Source of the DNA: Leishmania infantum JPCM5
Taxonomy: Eukaryota > Euglenozoa > Kinetoplastea > Trypanosomatida > Trypanosomatidae
Assembly: GCF_000002875.2 (NCBI RefSeq)
Contig: NC_009411.2
Coordinates: 558,001-622,000, forward strand
DNA length: 64,000 bases
Reading direction: 5' to 3'
Position numbers and translations under genes: made by a program. How positions within the stretch are numbered: the first letter of the stretch is position 1; each line of letters begins with the position of its first letter. Of this stretch, positions 43,454-54,027 are shown piece after piece. The notes beneath the pieces are model-generated. The model was not told where the DNA came from. It saw nothing but the letters and a program-made list of their open reading frames with translations, and searched no databases.

Positions 43454-45094
43454 GGCGCACTGCCGGGCAGCGTTGTTGTGCGCACTCAGCTCTCCGGCTT
43501 TGGCCCTGCGCGTTTCGATGTTGCTTTACACTGTGTAGAAACGTGCAACTGCTCCTGCGTTTTCCGTGGCGAGTCAGCGACGCGCGCTCCTCGACGAGTT
43601 TTCCGTTCGTCGCTTGTTGTGCTTTGCTCGAGTGCGAGCATGTTTCCCCGCATCTGCGCGCGTATTTGTAGAGGTGGCGCTGCGCTGATTCCGTTTCTCC
43701 ACCCCTCACGCGCGGCTGACAGCCCCGACGACGGTCGGCGTTGAAATCGTGTCCCCCTCTGACCAGCCCTTTCTTGTTGCTGTTGTTTTCTTTTCGGCGT
43801 GAAGGCTGCGCCTGTGTCTGCGTGTGCGTGCGGATGGCGTCTTGTCTTACGTTTAATCGGCGACGTTGTGCTAAGCCACCTCTATAACGCCTCTTTCGGC
43901 ATGGACGTAAATAAAAGAACACGGAGAGAGGGAGAAGGGAAAGGGAAAGAAACGCGAAACCGAACGCAGCACAAAAAGGGAAAGACGTGCGTGCGCGCGG
44001 GGGTGAGGAAGAGGGGGCGGCTCACGGAGGTGGCAACAGGATCACCCCATATGGCGAAGGCATATGTGGGTGACAGCGGCAGACAGGTCTCGCCTCCTCC
44101 TCGTCTTGCCGAAATTGTCGCCCGAGGTCGCTTGCCATCTGTGGATCAAAGCGAGTGAGGAGTGGAGAAGCCGAGACAGAACGGCGGCGGCGCCTCGGTA
44201 TGGGCAGCAGCCGTAGAGGAAAACCCAAGCAACTGGTGCCATTAGTGAGCGCGAAGACAATATGCGAGACGCCAGCATGTACGCGATGCGCCCTCTCACT
44301 TGTTGCTCTCATCCCTCTTTCACGGAAGCAAGCCCATCTGCCGTATAGCCTCAATGAATACATACGTGTGTGTGTGTGTCTTAGGCGCCCTGCTCTGTTT
44401 CAAGAAAGCACCACGCTCCTCATAATCCACGCTCCCCCGGTCGCTCCTCCGTCTGCCCTCTCTGTTCATCTTTTCTCGGACACTTTGTCTGTTTCAAACC
44501 TGTGCGCTGGCCCGTTTCGCGAACTCGTGCGTGCGCCGTCTCCGACTGCACGGCGCCCCTCGTTACTGATGCATGGCAGCTCCCTCGTAGTAACATCTCT
44601 TGTTGCCCCCACCTCATCCGCTTTCCTCAATAAAGAAGACCCGCTCGGAAAGCACGCACATCATCACCTGCAAGCTTGACATACCACGCAGGCACAGCGA
44701 GAGAGAGTTTTGTTTTCTACCCATATCCACATCGCCCCCTCTCCCTGTCTGTGTCTGTGGCTTTGTGTGCGTCTTGCCCGTCTCGCTCCCGTGTTCTACT
44801 ATCGCCATCTGTGCCTTCTTCCCCTCCGCGTGGTGCATGCGCGCTGGCGTGCGTTAGTGCTGCTCGTATACGCTCCCCTCTTTCTCGCCACTGACTTTGC
44901 CGCAGCAGACGCACTTGGGCGAGTTGGTGAGGCCGTCAGAAACTACACAAAGTAACGAGAACCTATCAAAGGCGTTCGACGTCAAGTGTGTGCGGAAGCA
45001 GAAAGCGCACTATTGCACACTTGCGGAGTGTGCTCCTGCTCACTCTGCCTCGCTTCTTTCCCTCTCCGTTTCTTCCGGCTTGCCACGCTTGATC
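43454..45094. other. Intergenic region
   Basis: No supportable gene. Mixed then C/T-rich sequence. The best acceptor for the next gene is CCGCAG with AG at 44904-44905, which would give a ~190-nt 5'UTR; no ATG occurs in the C/T-rich stretch immediately before 45095. Confidence 0.6.
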
Positions 45095-46099
45095 ATGCCC
45101 CTCGCTGCCGCCAAGACACCCATCAATGCCACGGCTGCCACGAAGCGCGCCGAGGCGGAGCAGTTGACGCGCCTCATGACCCTTTACCGTGCCGTGTGTG
45201 TGCGCCACGACGAGCTCGGCATGGAGATTGTGCTCAACGACATTCTCGCCTTCCTCACCAGCACGCACCAGCACGAGCAGGCGGAGGCGTTCATCGCGAC
45301 ATGCAACATCACACTGCCGCATCGCGCGAACAACCAGGCAGCTCGCTACTTTTACTACGTCGGCCTCACGCGTGCGCTTCGGCTCGAGTACGTCGACGCG
45401 CATCAGTGTCTGCAGCAAGCACTACGTAAGGCACCGGAGCGCGCGTTCGGCTTTCGCATTGCTGCGACGAAGCTGTCTTTGGTCGTGCAGCTGCTGCTCG
45501 GAGAGATTCCGCCGCGCTCTGACTTCCTCGCCAAGGACATGCGCGACAGTCTTGCGCCGTACTTGCAACTGGCCTCGTGCGTGCGCTTTGGCCAGGTGGA
45601 CCGCTTCATGACGGTTCTGCGCGAGCACCAGGTGGCCTTCGAACATGACCGCACCCACTCCCTCATCTTGCGTGTCCACCAGCACGTCATTAAGACGGGT
45701 CTGCGCCGCATCTGCCAGGCATACAGTCGCATCAGCATCTCCGACGTCTGCTCAAAGCTGGCCATGAGCAACGTGGCGGACGCCGAGTACATCCTCTCCA
45801 AAGCCATCCATGATGGCGTGATTGACGCCGTTCTAGACAATGAAAAAGGCGAGCTCATCTCGAGTGACAGCATCGACGTCTACTCCACTTCTGAGCCGCT
45901 TCACGCGCTGCAGCGCCGCATCCATTTCTTAAACTTGACGCACAACGACGCCAAGCGCGCCATGCGCTACGACGTGACAGACCCCGAGATTATCGAGGAG
46001 CGGCGTAAGGAGGCGAAGGCGGAGCGTGATGAGCTGGAGCGTGCCATCCAGGATGAGTCCACCGGGATGGACAACGTGAACTTTGAGGACGGCCTGTAG
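45095..46099 (+). CDS. RPN3: 26S proteasome regulatory subunit Rpn3 (PSMD3), 334 aa
   Basis: Non-ATPase lid subunit of the 19S particle with a C-terminal PCI module. Diagnostic segments are ARYFYYVGLTRALRLEYVDA (about 85-104), LRKAPERA, VVQLLLGEIPPRSDF (about 130-145), IKTGLRRICQAYSRIS (about 200-215) and the winged-helix AEYILSKAIHDGVIDAVLD followed by IDVYST, all characteristic of Rpn3. The acidic/Glu-rich tail after ~300 is also typical. ATG 45095 is the first plausible start; in-frame upstream sequence is pyrimidine-derived. The protein lacks roughly the first 170-190 residues of yeast or human Rpn3, so the N-terminal helical region is much reduced. The complete PCI half argues for a functional lid subunit. 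Confidence 0.9.
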   Translation: MPLAAAKTPINATAATKRAEAEQLTRLMTLYRAVCVRHDELGMEIVLNDILAFLTSTHQHEQAEAFIATCNITLPHRANNQAARYFYYVGLTRALRLEYVDAHQCLQQALRKAPERAFGFRIAATKLSLVVQLLLGEIPPRSDFLAKDMRDSLAPYLQLASCVRFGQVDRFMTVLREHQVAFEHDRTHSLILRVHQHVIKTGLRRICQAYSRISISDVCSKLAMSNVADAEYILSKAIHDGVIDAVLDNEKGELISSDSIDVYSTSEPLHALQRRIHFLNLTHNDAKRAMRYDVTDPEIIEERRKEAKAERDELERAIQDESTGMDNVNFEDGL

Positions 46100-47468
46100 A
46101 GGATGTGGGCCGCCCCAATGCACGACGGCGCCTCTGTCGGATGTCGTGTCTGTATTGTTGTGGTCGCTTGCACCTCAGAGGGAAGGAGAGTTGCTCTGGA
46201 GAAAGGGGAAGGGGACACCGGTGTATGCTTCAGAGGGCACGCCGACGCGCAGTCGCATCTTTCTCCCCTCCCCTCTTCCACCCGAGCGCCCTTGTCGTCT
46301 TCGCACATGTGGTGCGTCTGTCTGTCTGCCTGTGGCATCGTGTGCTTCTCTTGTATCCTCCGCCTCCTCCCTCACCGCAAAGGAAAACACAAATGTATAC
46401 GTGGTGGGGCGTCTCCCTCCCCCCCTCCTTGTATGCGCGGGTGCGCGAATGGTGGTGGTGGTGGAGACGATGTGCAGTAGACGCGCCGGTGCCAAGATCG
46501 TTGGGTGCGCGCGTGTGTGTATGTGATGGCGCCCGTTTGCCCCCCCCCCCGTCTTCTGCCCGCCCCCGCCCATCCTTTGAGCGTGTGTGTGTGTGTGATT
46601 TCCTTGTCTCTTCTCTCTCCCTCTGAGGGGCACTATGGGGTCTTTCTACGTCTGTTGTTCCGAAGAGGATGAGCCTCTACGCACAGGTGCGGGCAGGCGG
46701 GCGTGTCTCCGCAGAAGCCATCACCCCACCCCCACCCCTCCTTTTCCCTTTAAAGAACAAAAAAAAACGAAAAGAACATCGCCAAAGGGCAATGCACGCA
46801 TGCGTGCCATAGGGGGAGCGCGCGTGTGCGTGCACGAGGATACGCACACCTTTCCTTTTGTTTTTTCGCGCCGCCGCCTCCTCGTGCGGCGGTGACGTCG
46901 ACCGTTTTTTGTCTTTCCTGCATAGCCAGGCACACAGGAATAAGAAGAGCCACGGCAGGAATGACGGCATGCCTGCTTTTTCTTCCCTTCTCGCCCTCTC
47001 CCTCTCCATGTCTCCTGCCATGACGGCAGCCTCAGCCTCTCACCACTTCCTTGTGCAACGTCTTTCCTCCTCTTGTTTACATGGGCGCCTGAACGTTTTC
47101 CTTTTGGTGCTGCTCGCGATTCGGCACGGTGGCGGTGGCTCTCATTGCGCAGTCTGTCGTGCATCAACACGCGCAAGATCCAGAGACACAGACAGGTGTC
47201 ATCAAGACGCGCCCCTCCTCTCACTCGCCCCTCCGCGCGATCTAACGTTTGGCGTGGACACGGTACTTTGCTTCGCTCCCTCCTTCCCCTCCCCCTTTCC
47301 CCAAGGGGCACACCCGCATGCATGAGTGGGACGTTTCTCTGCACCGTATACGAGCCTAGTCCATACTGCTTCATCGCGCACGCGCTCGCTCTCTGCGCTG
47401 GCGGTTCGCACTAGACAGCCAATAGTTAAACAAAAAAAGAGAACACAAAACGTTGCCAAAAAAAGAAA
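46100..47468. other. Intergenic region
   Basis: No supportable gene. C-rich runs and GT repeats around 46540-46600. The candidate acceptor for the next gene is AG at 47413-47414; 47469 is the first ATG after it, preceded by an A-rich 5'UTR. Confidence 0.6.
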
Positions 47469-50400
47469 ATGAGCGCTGGCACGACGTCTAGCGAGGTGAA
47501 GACCGCCACAGAAGATTCGCAGCAGCGCACGCCCTCGATCTACACCAGCGAGGTGGTGCGAAAGATGTCACGGCACGGGTCAGCCCTGCCGCTATGCATG
47601 TCTCGCGCTCAGCACGAAGCACGCCGTCAGTCCGCATCCGTCCACTCCGCCAGCAAGCGACGTCATCGCCGTTCTAGCGGTTTTTTCCCCAGCTCAAACA
47701 TTCCTCCGCTGATGGCGATGCCGGCGGGAAACGGCTGGGGCGCATTGATAAGCTGCGCCGAGGCGAACACCGAGGTATGGCGGGCGATCCAGATGTGCTC
47801 CTTCTATCCCAGCATGCGCGTCAGCGGCACCGCCTTCGAAAACTCCCTCAACCTGGCCCACCGGCAAAACGCGCACGTCGCTAGCGGCTCATTCTGTTTG
47901 CCGTCGCACGGCCGGCTTGGGGGTGTCGACATCACCGGCGGCATTGTCCCTGTCCTGCAGGATGACGGGCTACGCCAGCGCACAATGAGCATAAGCGTGG
48001 TACCTGACTCTTCTGCAACCCTGCGGGAGGCGCTGGAGGAATCGCGCTCCGTGCTAGAGCTGAGCCAAGGCAGCATTCGCGTTGCCTCTGCCGGCGGCGC
48101 TGGCACGTATGGCAGTGGCCGCAATTCTTTGTCTACCGCAGCAGATGCTGCCGCGCGCACGCTCTCATTCACGGGGGGCAGCAGCATGGTGCAGATGGCG
48201 TGCGCCATGAAGCGGGCCGCGATGTGGGAGGTGCTGGTTGTGACGGCCCTGTCACACCGAGCGATGGAGGTCCGCTTCCGCCGCCAGCGGCTGCGCCGAG
48301 TGCTAGAGCGCCACCTTTTGCCCACGCTGCTGAAGCGCAAGCGCGAGACGGGGTCGGTGGTTCCCAACAGTGCTCGCTTAAAACGCAGCGCGAGCACCGG
48401 CAGTGGCGATGCCACCAGCCGAGGCGGGCTGCTCGACGATGCCGGCGCTGTACCGCAAGGCACCTATCTCCGCGACCACGACGCCTTCTTTGACTCTCTG
48501 CACAACGCCACTCTCCTCCAATCTTTCGCCGAGACTATGACGCGGGAACGCTTCCTGCCAGGCGACATCATCGCAAGGGCCGGCGACTCTAGCCAGAAGG
48601 CCATGTACTTCCTTATCGCAGGCAAGTGCGAAGTGTGCACGGAGCGTGGGGAGAAGGATGGCGACGACCCCAAGCGAGCTGACGGGGCGACTGCCGCGGA
48701 TGGTAATGTGCGACATCATCAACGGAAAATTGGCGGCGGCGCTGCGTCCCGACCGATCAAGGAAGTGATCATGGCCGGCACCTCCTTTGGCGGCGTGTTT
48801 GGCGGCAGCGCTCTCTTCGCTGGCACCTACCGCGCGCTGTCGCAATGCATCGTGTGGGTGCTGCGGGCTGAGGAGTTTGAGGAGATCTTTCGCTCGTTCG
48901 CGGATCGCACGATGCTTGACAAGTACAAGGAGGCGCTTCGACAGCACAGTTTGTGGTGGCTGCAGCAGTGGTACCACCCTGCCAAGTGCTACGGGTCTAT
49001 CCCCATTTACCGCAAGCTCACGAAGCGCATGTCCTCCTACCTGAGCGATTTCACTCCTGTTGTGAAGGTCCGCGGCGAGACCATCTTCTCCCACGGTGAC
49101 GTTGCCGGCGACGTGTACTGCATGCTCGAGGGGACAGTGCTGCGGCGGACCAAAGGTGCAGCGGGAACGTACGGAGACGACGGCGTTGCGCAGCGTCTTG
49201 GCACCAACTCCTTCACTGCGCTCAACGTTATGGGTCGCTACCTCATGCTCGGTGAGGAGCCGCACTTGGTCCCGGGGGTGCAGCCGTACACTTGCACCGT
49301 CAGCAGCCGTGTCGCGCTCTTTTTCAAGGTATCTGGCGAGCGGTTTGTGAACGCGCTGCTCGACGACCCGCTACTCTACGCACAGCTGCGGGGGCAACTG
49401 ATGCGACAGCGGCAGGAAAACATGCGCCTTCACCTCGAGTGTCTCGCCTATGTACCACTGTTGCAACGCTTCCCGGCCGAGAAGCGAGAGGAGCTCGTGC
49501 AGCACGCACGGCCACGCGTGATAGGCCGCTCCGTTTCGTTGTGCGATCCGGCGCAACACATCTCTGATCTTCTCATTATCGTGAGCGGCAACGTCCGTGA
49601 TCCGCGGCACTACAACCAGAAGGCCACCAAGCCCCTCGAGGTGCCGGCGTCGTGCGAGGTGGAAAACCCGGATGGCACTCCGGGCGAAGACAGTGGCGCT
49701 AACTCACGCGTCAGAAGCGGCAAGGCGGATCGGCGTCATGGTGCTCAGGGCCCGAAGTCAGGACACGCAATGGATCGTGACACGGTTCCCGCCTCTGGCA
49801 CTGCTATTGTTGATACGAATGCCACTGCCAGACTGGGCTCTCAAAGCAGGAGTTGCGAGGGTGGCGCCATGCGATGGAGCGCCCAGAACCCTCTCTCCGA
49901 CGTCCCGGCCGACAGGGAGGCGGCGGCGGAGGAGGATGTAGTGGAGTGGAATTTCTCCTTTCGCGATGCGCCGCACTCGTCTGCATTTTCGGCCTCAGCG
50001 ACTCCCTCGAACAACGTCGCGAACGTGAAGGCAGGCGGGGTATTCAGCACAGGCTCTGCCCCTGTGATCTCGGCGCAGCAGCAGTACCTACTGATGCTCG
50101 ATTCGGCACCTCTCGTCTATCCCGACGAGTCGGAAGACATTAATCCAGCGCTGCCGGTGCAGCCGGCCCGCCGCTTCGTCGCAACCCTGGGAGGCAGCTG
50201 GGAGGCCCTTCTGTTGGACAAGTGGCCCAACGGCTGGGAGTCGGTGACGACGGTGGAGATGTGGGCCATTCCAACCCGTATGCTGCGCCTCGTGTACAAC
50301 AGCTGTACCAAGCCGGTACAGCTGTCTATCTTGAACGGTTTACGGCACGCGCAGAAGGAGGACCTGCAGCTGCCCACTCTCCCGCACACAAAGCTGCCAC

Positions 50401-51512
50401 CGATGAGCATCTACACTCATCATGGGGAAGCAGTGATGGCAGCAGCGGCCACCGCCGCGAAGGGCAGCGGCGCGCCGCGGACAAAGGGTACCAGCCGGTG
50501 CGGCGGTGACAGGAAGGCGGCCCAACCCGCACCTAGCGGTTTGACTTCGGGGATTAGCGGCGAGGAGACCGGGGTGATGGAGGTGGGGACGCAGCACTCG
50601 GCTCTTACACGCAGCACTGGCCCAACGAAGTCAGCTACGCAAGCCGTCGCGGTGACGGCTGTCATCAAGGAAGGAAATGGAAAGGCGCGCCAACTCGTCT
50701 CTGTTTCTGCCAGGCAGACGACACGTAGGACTACGCTGCCGCTTTCAAAGCAGAAGATCGCGCAGACCAGCCGTACCGGGGCAGACGCACCCCAGGACAC
50801 TTCGTCGCGCGGGGACGAGACGCAGGCAAGCGCATCGGCGAGGCAGACCCAGGACGGTCGGACGCGCAGCTTGCGGCGCCTCCGCGAGGCAGCCACTGCG
50901 CTAGGTGCTGGTAAGGTAATGCCTGCAGAACCTACCGTGGACCCCGCCTTGCTGGCCTGCTACGACGGGGTGGTCGGCGCTGCCGATCCGCTGATGCTGC
51001 GGATTGTGCGCGACCCGGTGGCGGTGCTGCCGCCGCCGCGGGGCACACGCAGCGCCAAGCCGGCACCTGCCTCGATGAGATCAGCACAGCGGCTTCCACT
51101 GATTGCATCGTCTTCTGAAACTGCCTCGGCGGCAGCATGGCCGACTCTTCCCGTGTTACGGGATCGCTGGTTTCACGCCGTGCCATCCTATGAACCCTTG
51201 CCAGGGACGGCGCACGGGGCGCAGACGCTGGCTTCGCCACCGGTGTTTGCGCCGAACTCGACAGCTCTTGCGTCCACCTGCATCTCTCCCATCCCCCAGC
51301 ATGGCAAGAAGCTGGAGGGCTACGTGGCCTACTACGCCGCCACCGTCTCTCCGGCTCGTCCTGCCAGCAGGACAAGCATTGGCGGAACGTCAGTCACCGG
51401 GGCCGCAGTGGCGGTGCCGGCACCTGCTGTCACTCTGACGCGCTCTCCATCGCCGACGGAGCTAGGCATGAACAACATTCATTTGCCGAAGCGCCGCGCC
51501 TACGCCGTTTGA
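47469..51512 (+). CDS. Protein with multiple cyclic-nucleotide-binding-like domains, 1347 aa
   Basis: Probable regulatory or scaffold protein; no catalytic domain is visible. CNB-like domain 1 spans about 340-480 (FLPGDIIARAGD, MYFLIAGKCEVC, a ~40-residue insertion, then FGGVFGGSALFAGTYRALS). Domain 2 spans about 520-645 (VVKVRGETIFSHGDVAGDVYCMLEG). A third, weaker one starts near 660 (PLLQRFPAEKREELVQHA, SDLLIIVSGNV) and may resume after a long disordered insertion at ~905-945. In domain 1 the phosphate-binding cassette reads FGGSALFAGTYRA. The ribose-contacting Glu of the canonical FGE is replaced by Gly, while an Arg is kept, so classical cAMP binding is doubtful. The N-terminal ~330 and C-terminal ~400 residues are Ser/Ala/Thr/Arg-rich and disordered. 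No transmembrane segment, so it is not a CNG channel. The start ATG follows an A-rich leader. Confidence 0.82.
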   Translation: MSAGTTSSEVKTATEDSQQRTPSIYTSEVVRKMSRHGSALPLCMSRAQHEARRQSASVHSASKRRHRRSSGFFPSSNIPPLMAMPAGNGWGALISCAEANTEVWRAIQMCSFYPSMRVSGTAFENSLNLAHRQNAHVASGSFCLPSHGRLGGVDITGGIVPVLQDDGLRQRTMSISVVPDSSATLREALEESRSVLELSQGSIRVASAGGAGTYGSGRNSLSTAADAAARTLSFTGGSSMVQMACAMKRAAMWEVLVVTALSHRAMEVRFRRQRLRRVLERHLLPTLLKRKRETGSVVPNSARLKRSASTGSGDATSRGGLLDDAGAVPQGTYLRDHDAFFDSLHNATLLQSFAETMTRERFLPGDIIARAGDSSQKAMYFLIAGKCEVCTERGEKDGDDPKRADGATAADGNVRHHQRKIGGGAASRPIKEVIMAGTSFGGVFGGSALFAGTYRALSQCIVWVLRAEEFEEIFRSFADRTMLDKYKEALRQHSLWWLQQWYHPAKCYGSIPIYRKLTKRMSSYLSDFTPVVKVRGETIFSHGDVAGDVYCMLEGTVLRRTKGAAGTYGDDGVAQRLGTNSFTALNVMGRYLMLGEEPHLVPGVQPYTCTVSSRVALFFKVSGERFVNALLDDPLLYAQLRGQLMRQRQENMRLHLECLAYVPLLQRFPAEKREELVQHARPRVIGRSVSLCDPAQHISDLLIIVSGNVRDPRHYNQKATKPLEVPASCEVENPDGTPGEDSGANSRVRSGKADRRHGAQGPKSGHAMDRDTVPASGTAIVDTNATARLGSQSRSCEGGAMRWSAQNPLSDVPADREAAAEEDVVEWNFSFRDAPHSSAFSASATPSNNVANVKAGGVFSTGSAPVISAQQQYLLMLDSAPLVYPDESEDINPALPVQPARRFVATLGGSWEALLLDKWPNGWESVTTVEMWAIPTRMLRLVYNSCTKPVQLSILNGLRHAQKEDLQLPTLPHTKLPPMSIYTHHGEAVMAAAATAAKGSGAPRTKGTSRCGGDRKAAQPAPSGLTSGISGEETGVMEVGTQHSALTRSTGPTKSATQAVAVTAVIKEGNGKARQLVSVSARQTTRRTTLPLSKQKIAQTSRTGADAPQDTSSRGDETQASASARQTQDGRTRSLRRLREAATALGAGKVMPAEPTVDPALLACYDGVVGAADPLMLRIVRDPVAVLPPPRGTRSAKPAPASMRSAQRLPLIASSSETASAAAWPTLPVLRDRWFHAVPSYEPLPGTAHGAQTLASPPVFAPNSTALASTCISPIPQHGKKLEGYVAYYAATVSPARPASRTSIGGTSVTGAAVAVPAPAVTLTRSPSPTELGMNNIHLPKRRAYAV

Positions 51513-51799
51513 GGCCCTGACGCGACTGTCGGAGGGGGGGGAGGATTTGGAGGTTGGCGGTTAGTGACGTCACCTCCACCCTTAGTGTGGCGTCCATCCA
51601 ATGAAAGGTCTGCGTTGGCCGTCGCCGCCGCGTGTCTGTGTAGGCACGGTGCCGCTGAAAGTGTGTCTCGCCACTGACTAGCAGACCGTGGCACATGCGC
51701 TCTCTCCGTCTGTGTCGCTCTCTTGTCTCTCTTCTTTTCGTTCACGATGTTTTTCTTGGCTCTGGCTTCCCCACCACGTCAGCCGTGTCCAAGCTAAAG

Positions 51800-51817
51800 C
51801 ACACACACACACACACA
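51800..51817. repeat. (CA)9 microsatellite
   Basis: Eighteen bases of CA dinucleotide in the presumed 3'UTR of the CNB-domain gene. Confidence 0.95.
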
Positions 51818-51964
51818 GGAGGGAGCGAGAGAAAGCCGTCAGCCGGTCTGTGCGTGTGGTAAAGGACGACTTGCATGATGCACATGTCGTCTTTATTATT
51901 TCTTCTCTTCGCGTGCTCGCGTTTGTCCTCGGTGACATGCACACGCCCATCACGTACGCCCTCC

Positions 51965-52027
51965 CACACACACACACACACCCTAGGCAAGCGCAGGTAT
52001 TCACACACACACACACACACACACACA
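51965..52027. repeat. Pair of (CA)n microsatellites
   Basis: Two CA tracts (about 51965-51981 and 52002-52027) separated by ~20 bases, in intergenic sequence. Confidence 0.93.
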
Positions 52028-53969
52028 AGCGTTCGCCTCGGCAAATACCCTCATCCTCCCTCATCATCATCCACCTCCCTCGCTTGCGTTTCTCAGCGTT
52101 GACGCACCAGGTTTACATTCACCAAGGCCGAACGGCTGCAGATGCGGGCGAATTAGTGCCGCAGTGAGGTGGAAAGGCGGGGGGTAGTGACCGGTGAGGC
52201 GGGAGCTGAGTTGAGGGAGTTCGTTACACACATCTGGGCGCATCGGGGTGGGGGCCGGCACTACAGGCCCCTCTCCCCCCTACTGCGGCTCAGACTTTGC
52301 TTTTCTGTCTCACCAATTTACCCCCACCCCCTGTCTTTGTTTTACTTGGCTGACCTGCTGTTTGCCGTTGTGTTTGTCCCTGTACCCGTCCCTTCGCCTC
52401 CCCCTCCCCCATTTCCGATCCCTTCGCTTCTGCTACCCTCAATCACTCTTTTTGTCTGTTTCTCGATGTTAAACTTATGAACCGCCTCTTTCCTTCACAC
52501 GCACGTGCACATGTACATACACCTGAGGCGCTGCGGCGACTCCGGATCAACATTACATCTCTCCTTTCTACCGAAGGGGGGAGGGTCATCTTCGTTTCGC
52601 GCGCGTAACCCTTTTATGCTTGTTTGCATTTGTTGCCCCACCCCGACCTCATCCTCGCCCTCCACGGTGGAGCCGCGGTCTCCCCGCTTCACCTTCTCTT
52701 TGGCCCTCTCACGTGTACCTCACTCTCACTCTTCGGTTGCCGTCTTGCTCTCGGGCCTCATCTCGGCCGCACATGTGCCTCTCTGCTCCGTCGAGCCTTA
52801 TACGGTTTTCCTTGTACGAAGAGGGCGGCATCAGCTGAATCCACTCAGCAAGATAAGAATTGTACACGTCAGCAAGCAAAAAAAAAAACATGAAGAGGCC
52901 CAATGCAGCACACGCTCAGCAAGTTCGGGGAGGAGTACGCATTTCTCCATGCCCCCCTCCCTCCCCACACTCTTCTCTTACTGCTGCACACAGCACATCT
53001 CTGACGGGTGTGCCGCTCTTTGGAACCTTCTTTTTTTGGGGGGGAGGGAGTGGAAGGAGAGTACGGCGACGAATGCGTCGCCTTCGGCGCTGAGGAGTGC
53101 ACCTGGTGTTTGCCTCCCTGAATCCTGGGAAGGGCCGAGGGTGTGCTTGTGGAGTAGACTCGCATGCTGCAGTGCGTGTTGAAGTGCGGCAGCGACTTGG
53201 CACCCACCCGCCTTTCCACCATCTCTTTGACACACCCACTTTGATGGCACGTGTCTGCCTGCGAGCTGCGAGCCGCCACTCGCGTGCGTGCCCCCCTCCC
53301 CCCCACCCCCCGCTCCTGAGGCAGTCACTCAAAGGCACCCCCTGCCTCACGGCTTCCCTTAGCCGTTTGCTTTTTCCATTGTCTCCGCTCTCCTCCTCCC
53401 CGCCTCCTTTCCTAAACCCTTGCCGCGCACTAAAAACACGCGCACACGGACTCGCGGACGAGGTGTGCTATCGCTGACCTTGTGCTGCCCCATCGGACGA
53501 TTCTCTTTCCCGCTCTTCTTCCCGCCGCCCATCACTCCTCAGCACGAGTGCGCGCCGTGTCGTTTTTTTCACTGTCGTGCTCCGCGCCACTTTCCCTCTT
53601 CCACGGACATATCGACGCTCACGCATATCTATAGAGGCGAGCAAGTGTGCATGCGAGGCGAAGCGTCGTCGTGAAAGCAGAAGAAACAACAGCGAGTGCC
53701 TGGTGCCCCTCCAACGCATTCTGCCCGCCCTCCTCCTCTTTCAACCCCACCACCGGCATCGGTGCCTACATTTCGCTATTGTGCTCTTCCTCCCCTTCCC
53801 CTCCCAACGCACCGCCTCTCTCAGGCTGCCTACATCCACCTATCCCTCCAAACACACACTCACGGCGGCGGAAGCGGCGCAGCGCTGTTCTCGGCACCTT
53901 CGACGCGCTGAGTGTCGCGTGCCCTGCGTTGGATCCTTTGCGCTCTGCCTTCACCGTTCTCGGGAGGCG

Positions 53970-54000
53970 TAACTCTTTGGTTTGCTTGTGCTGTTCACAG
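53970..54000 (+). promoter_or_regulatory. Candidate spliced-leader acceptor for the gene at 54028
   Basis: The T-rich tract TTTGGTTTGCTTGTGCTGTT leads into CACAG, with AG at 53999-54000. ATG 54028 is the first downstream, giving a 27-nt 5'UTR. Confidence 0.6.
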
Positions 54001-54027
54001 GTGGGCGGTTTTTCTTGGTCGCTGCTC

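Larger units (their letters stand above)
51513..54027. other. Intergenic region with CA repeats
   Basis: No supportable gene in 2.5 kb. Rich in C/T with three CA tracts between 51.8 and 52.03 kb. Short frames on both strands are low complexity. Confidence 0.65.
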
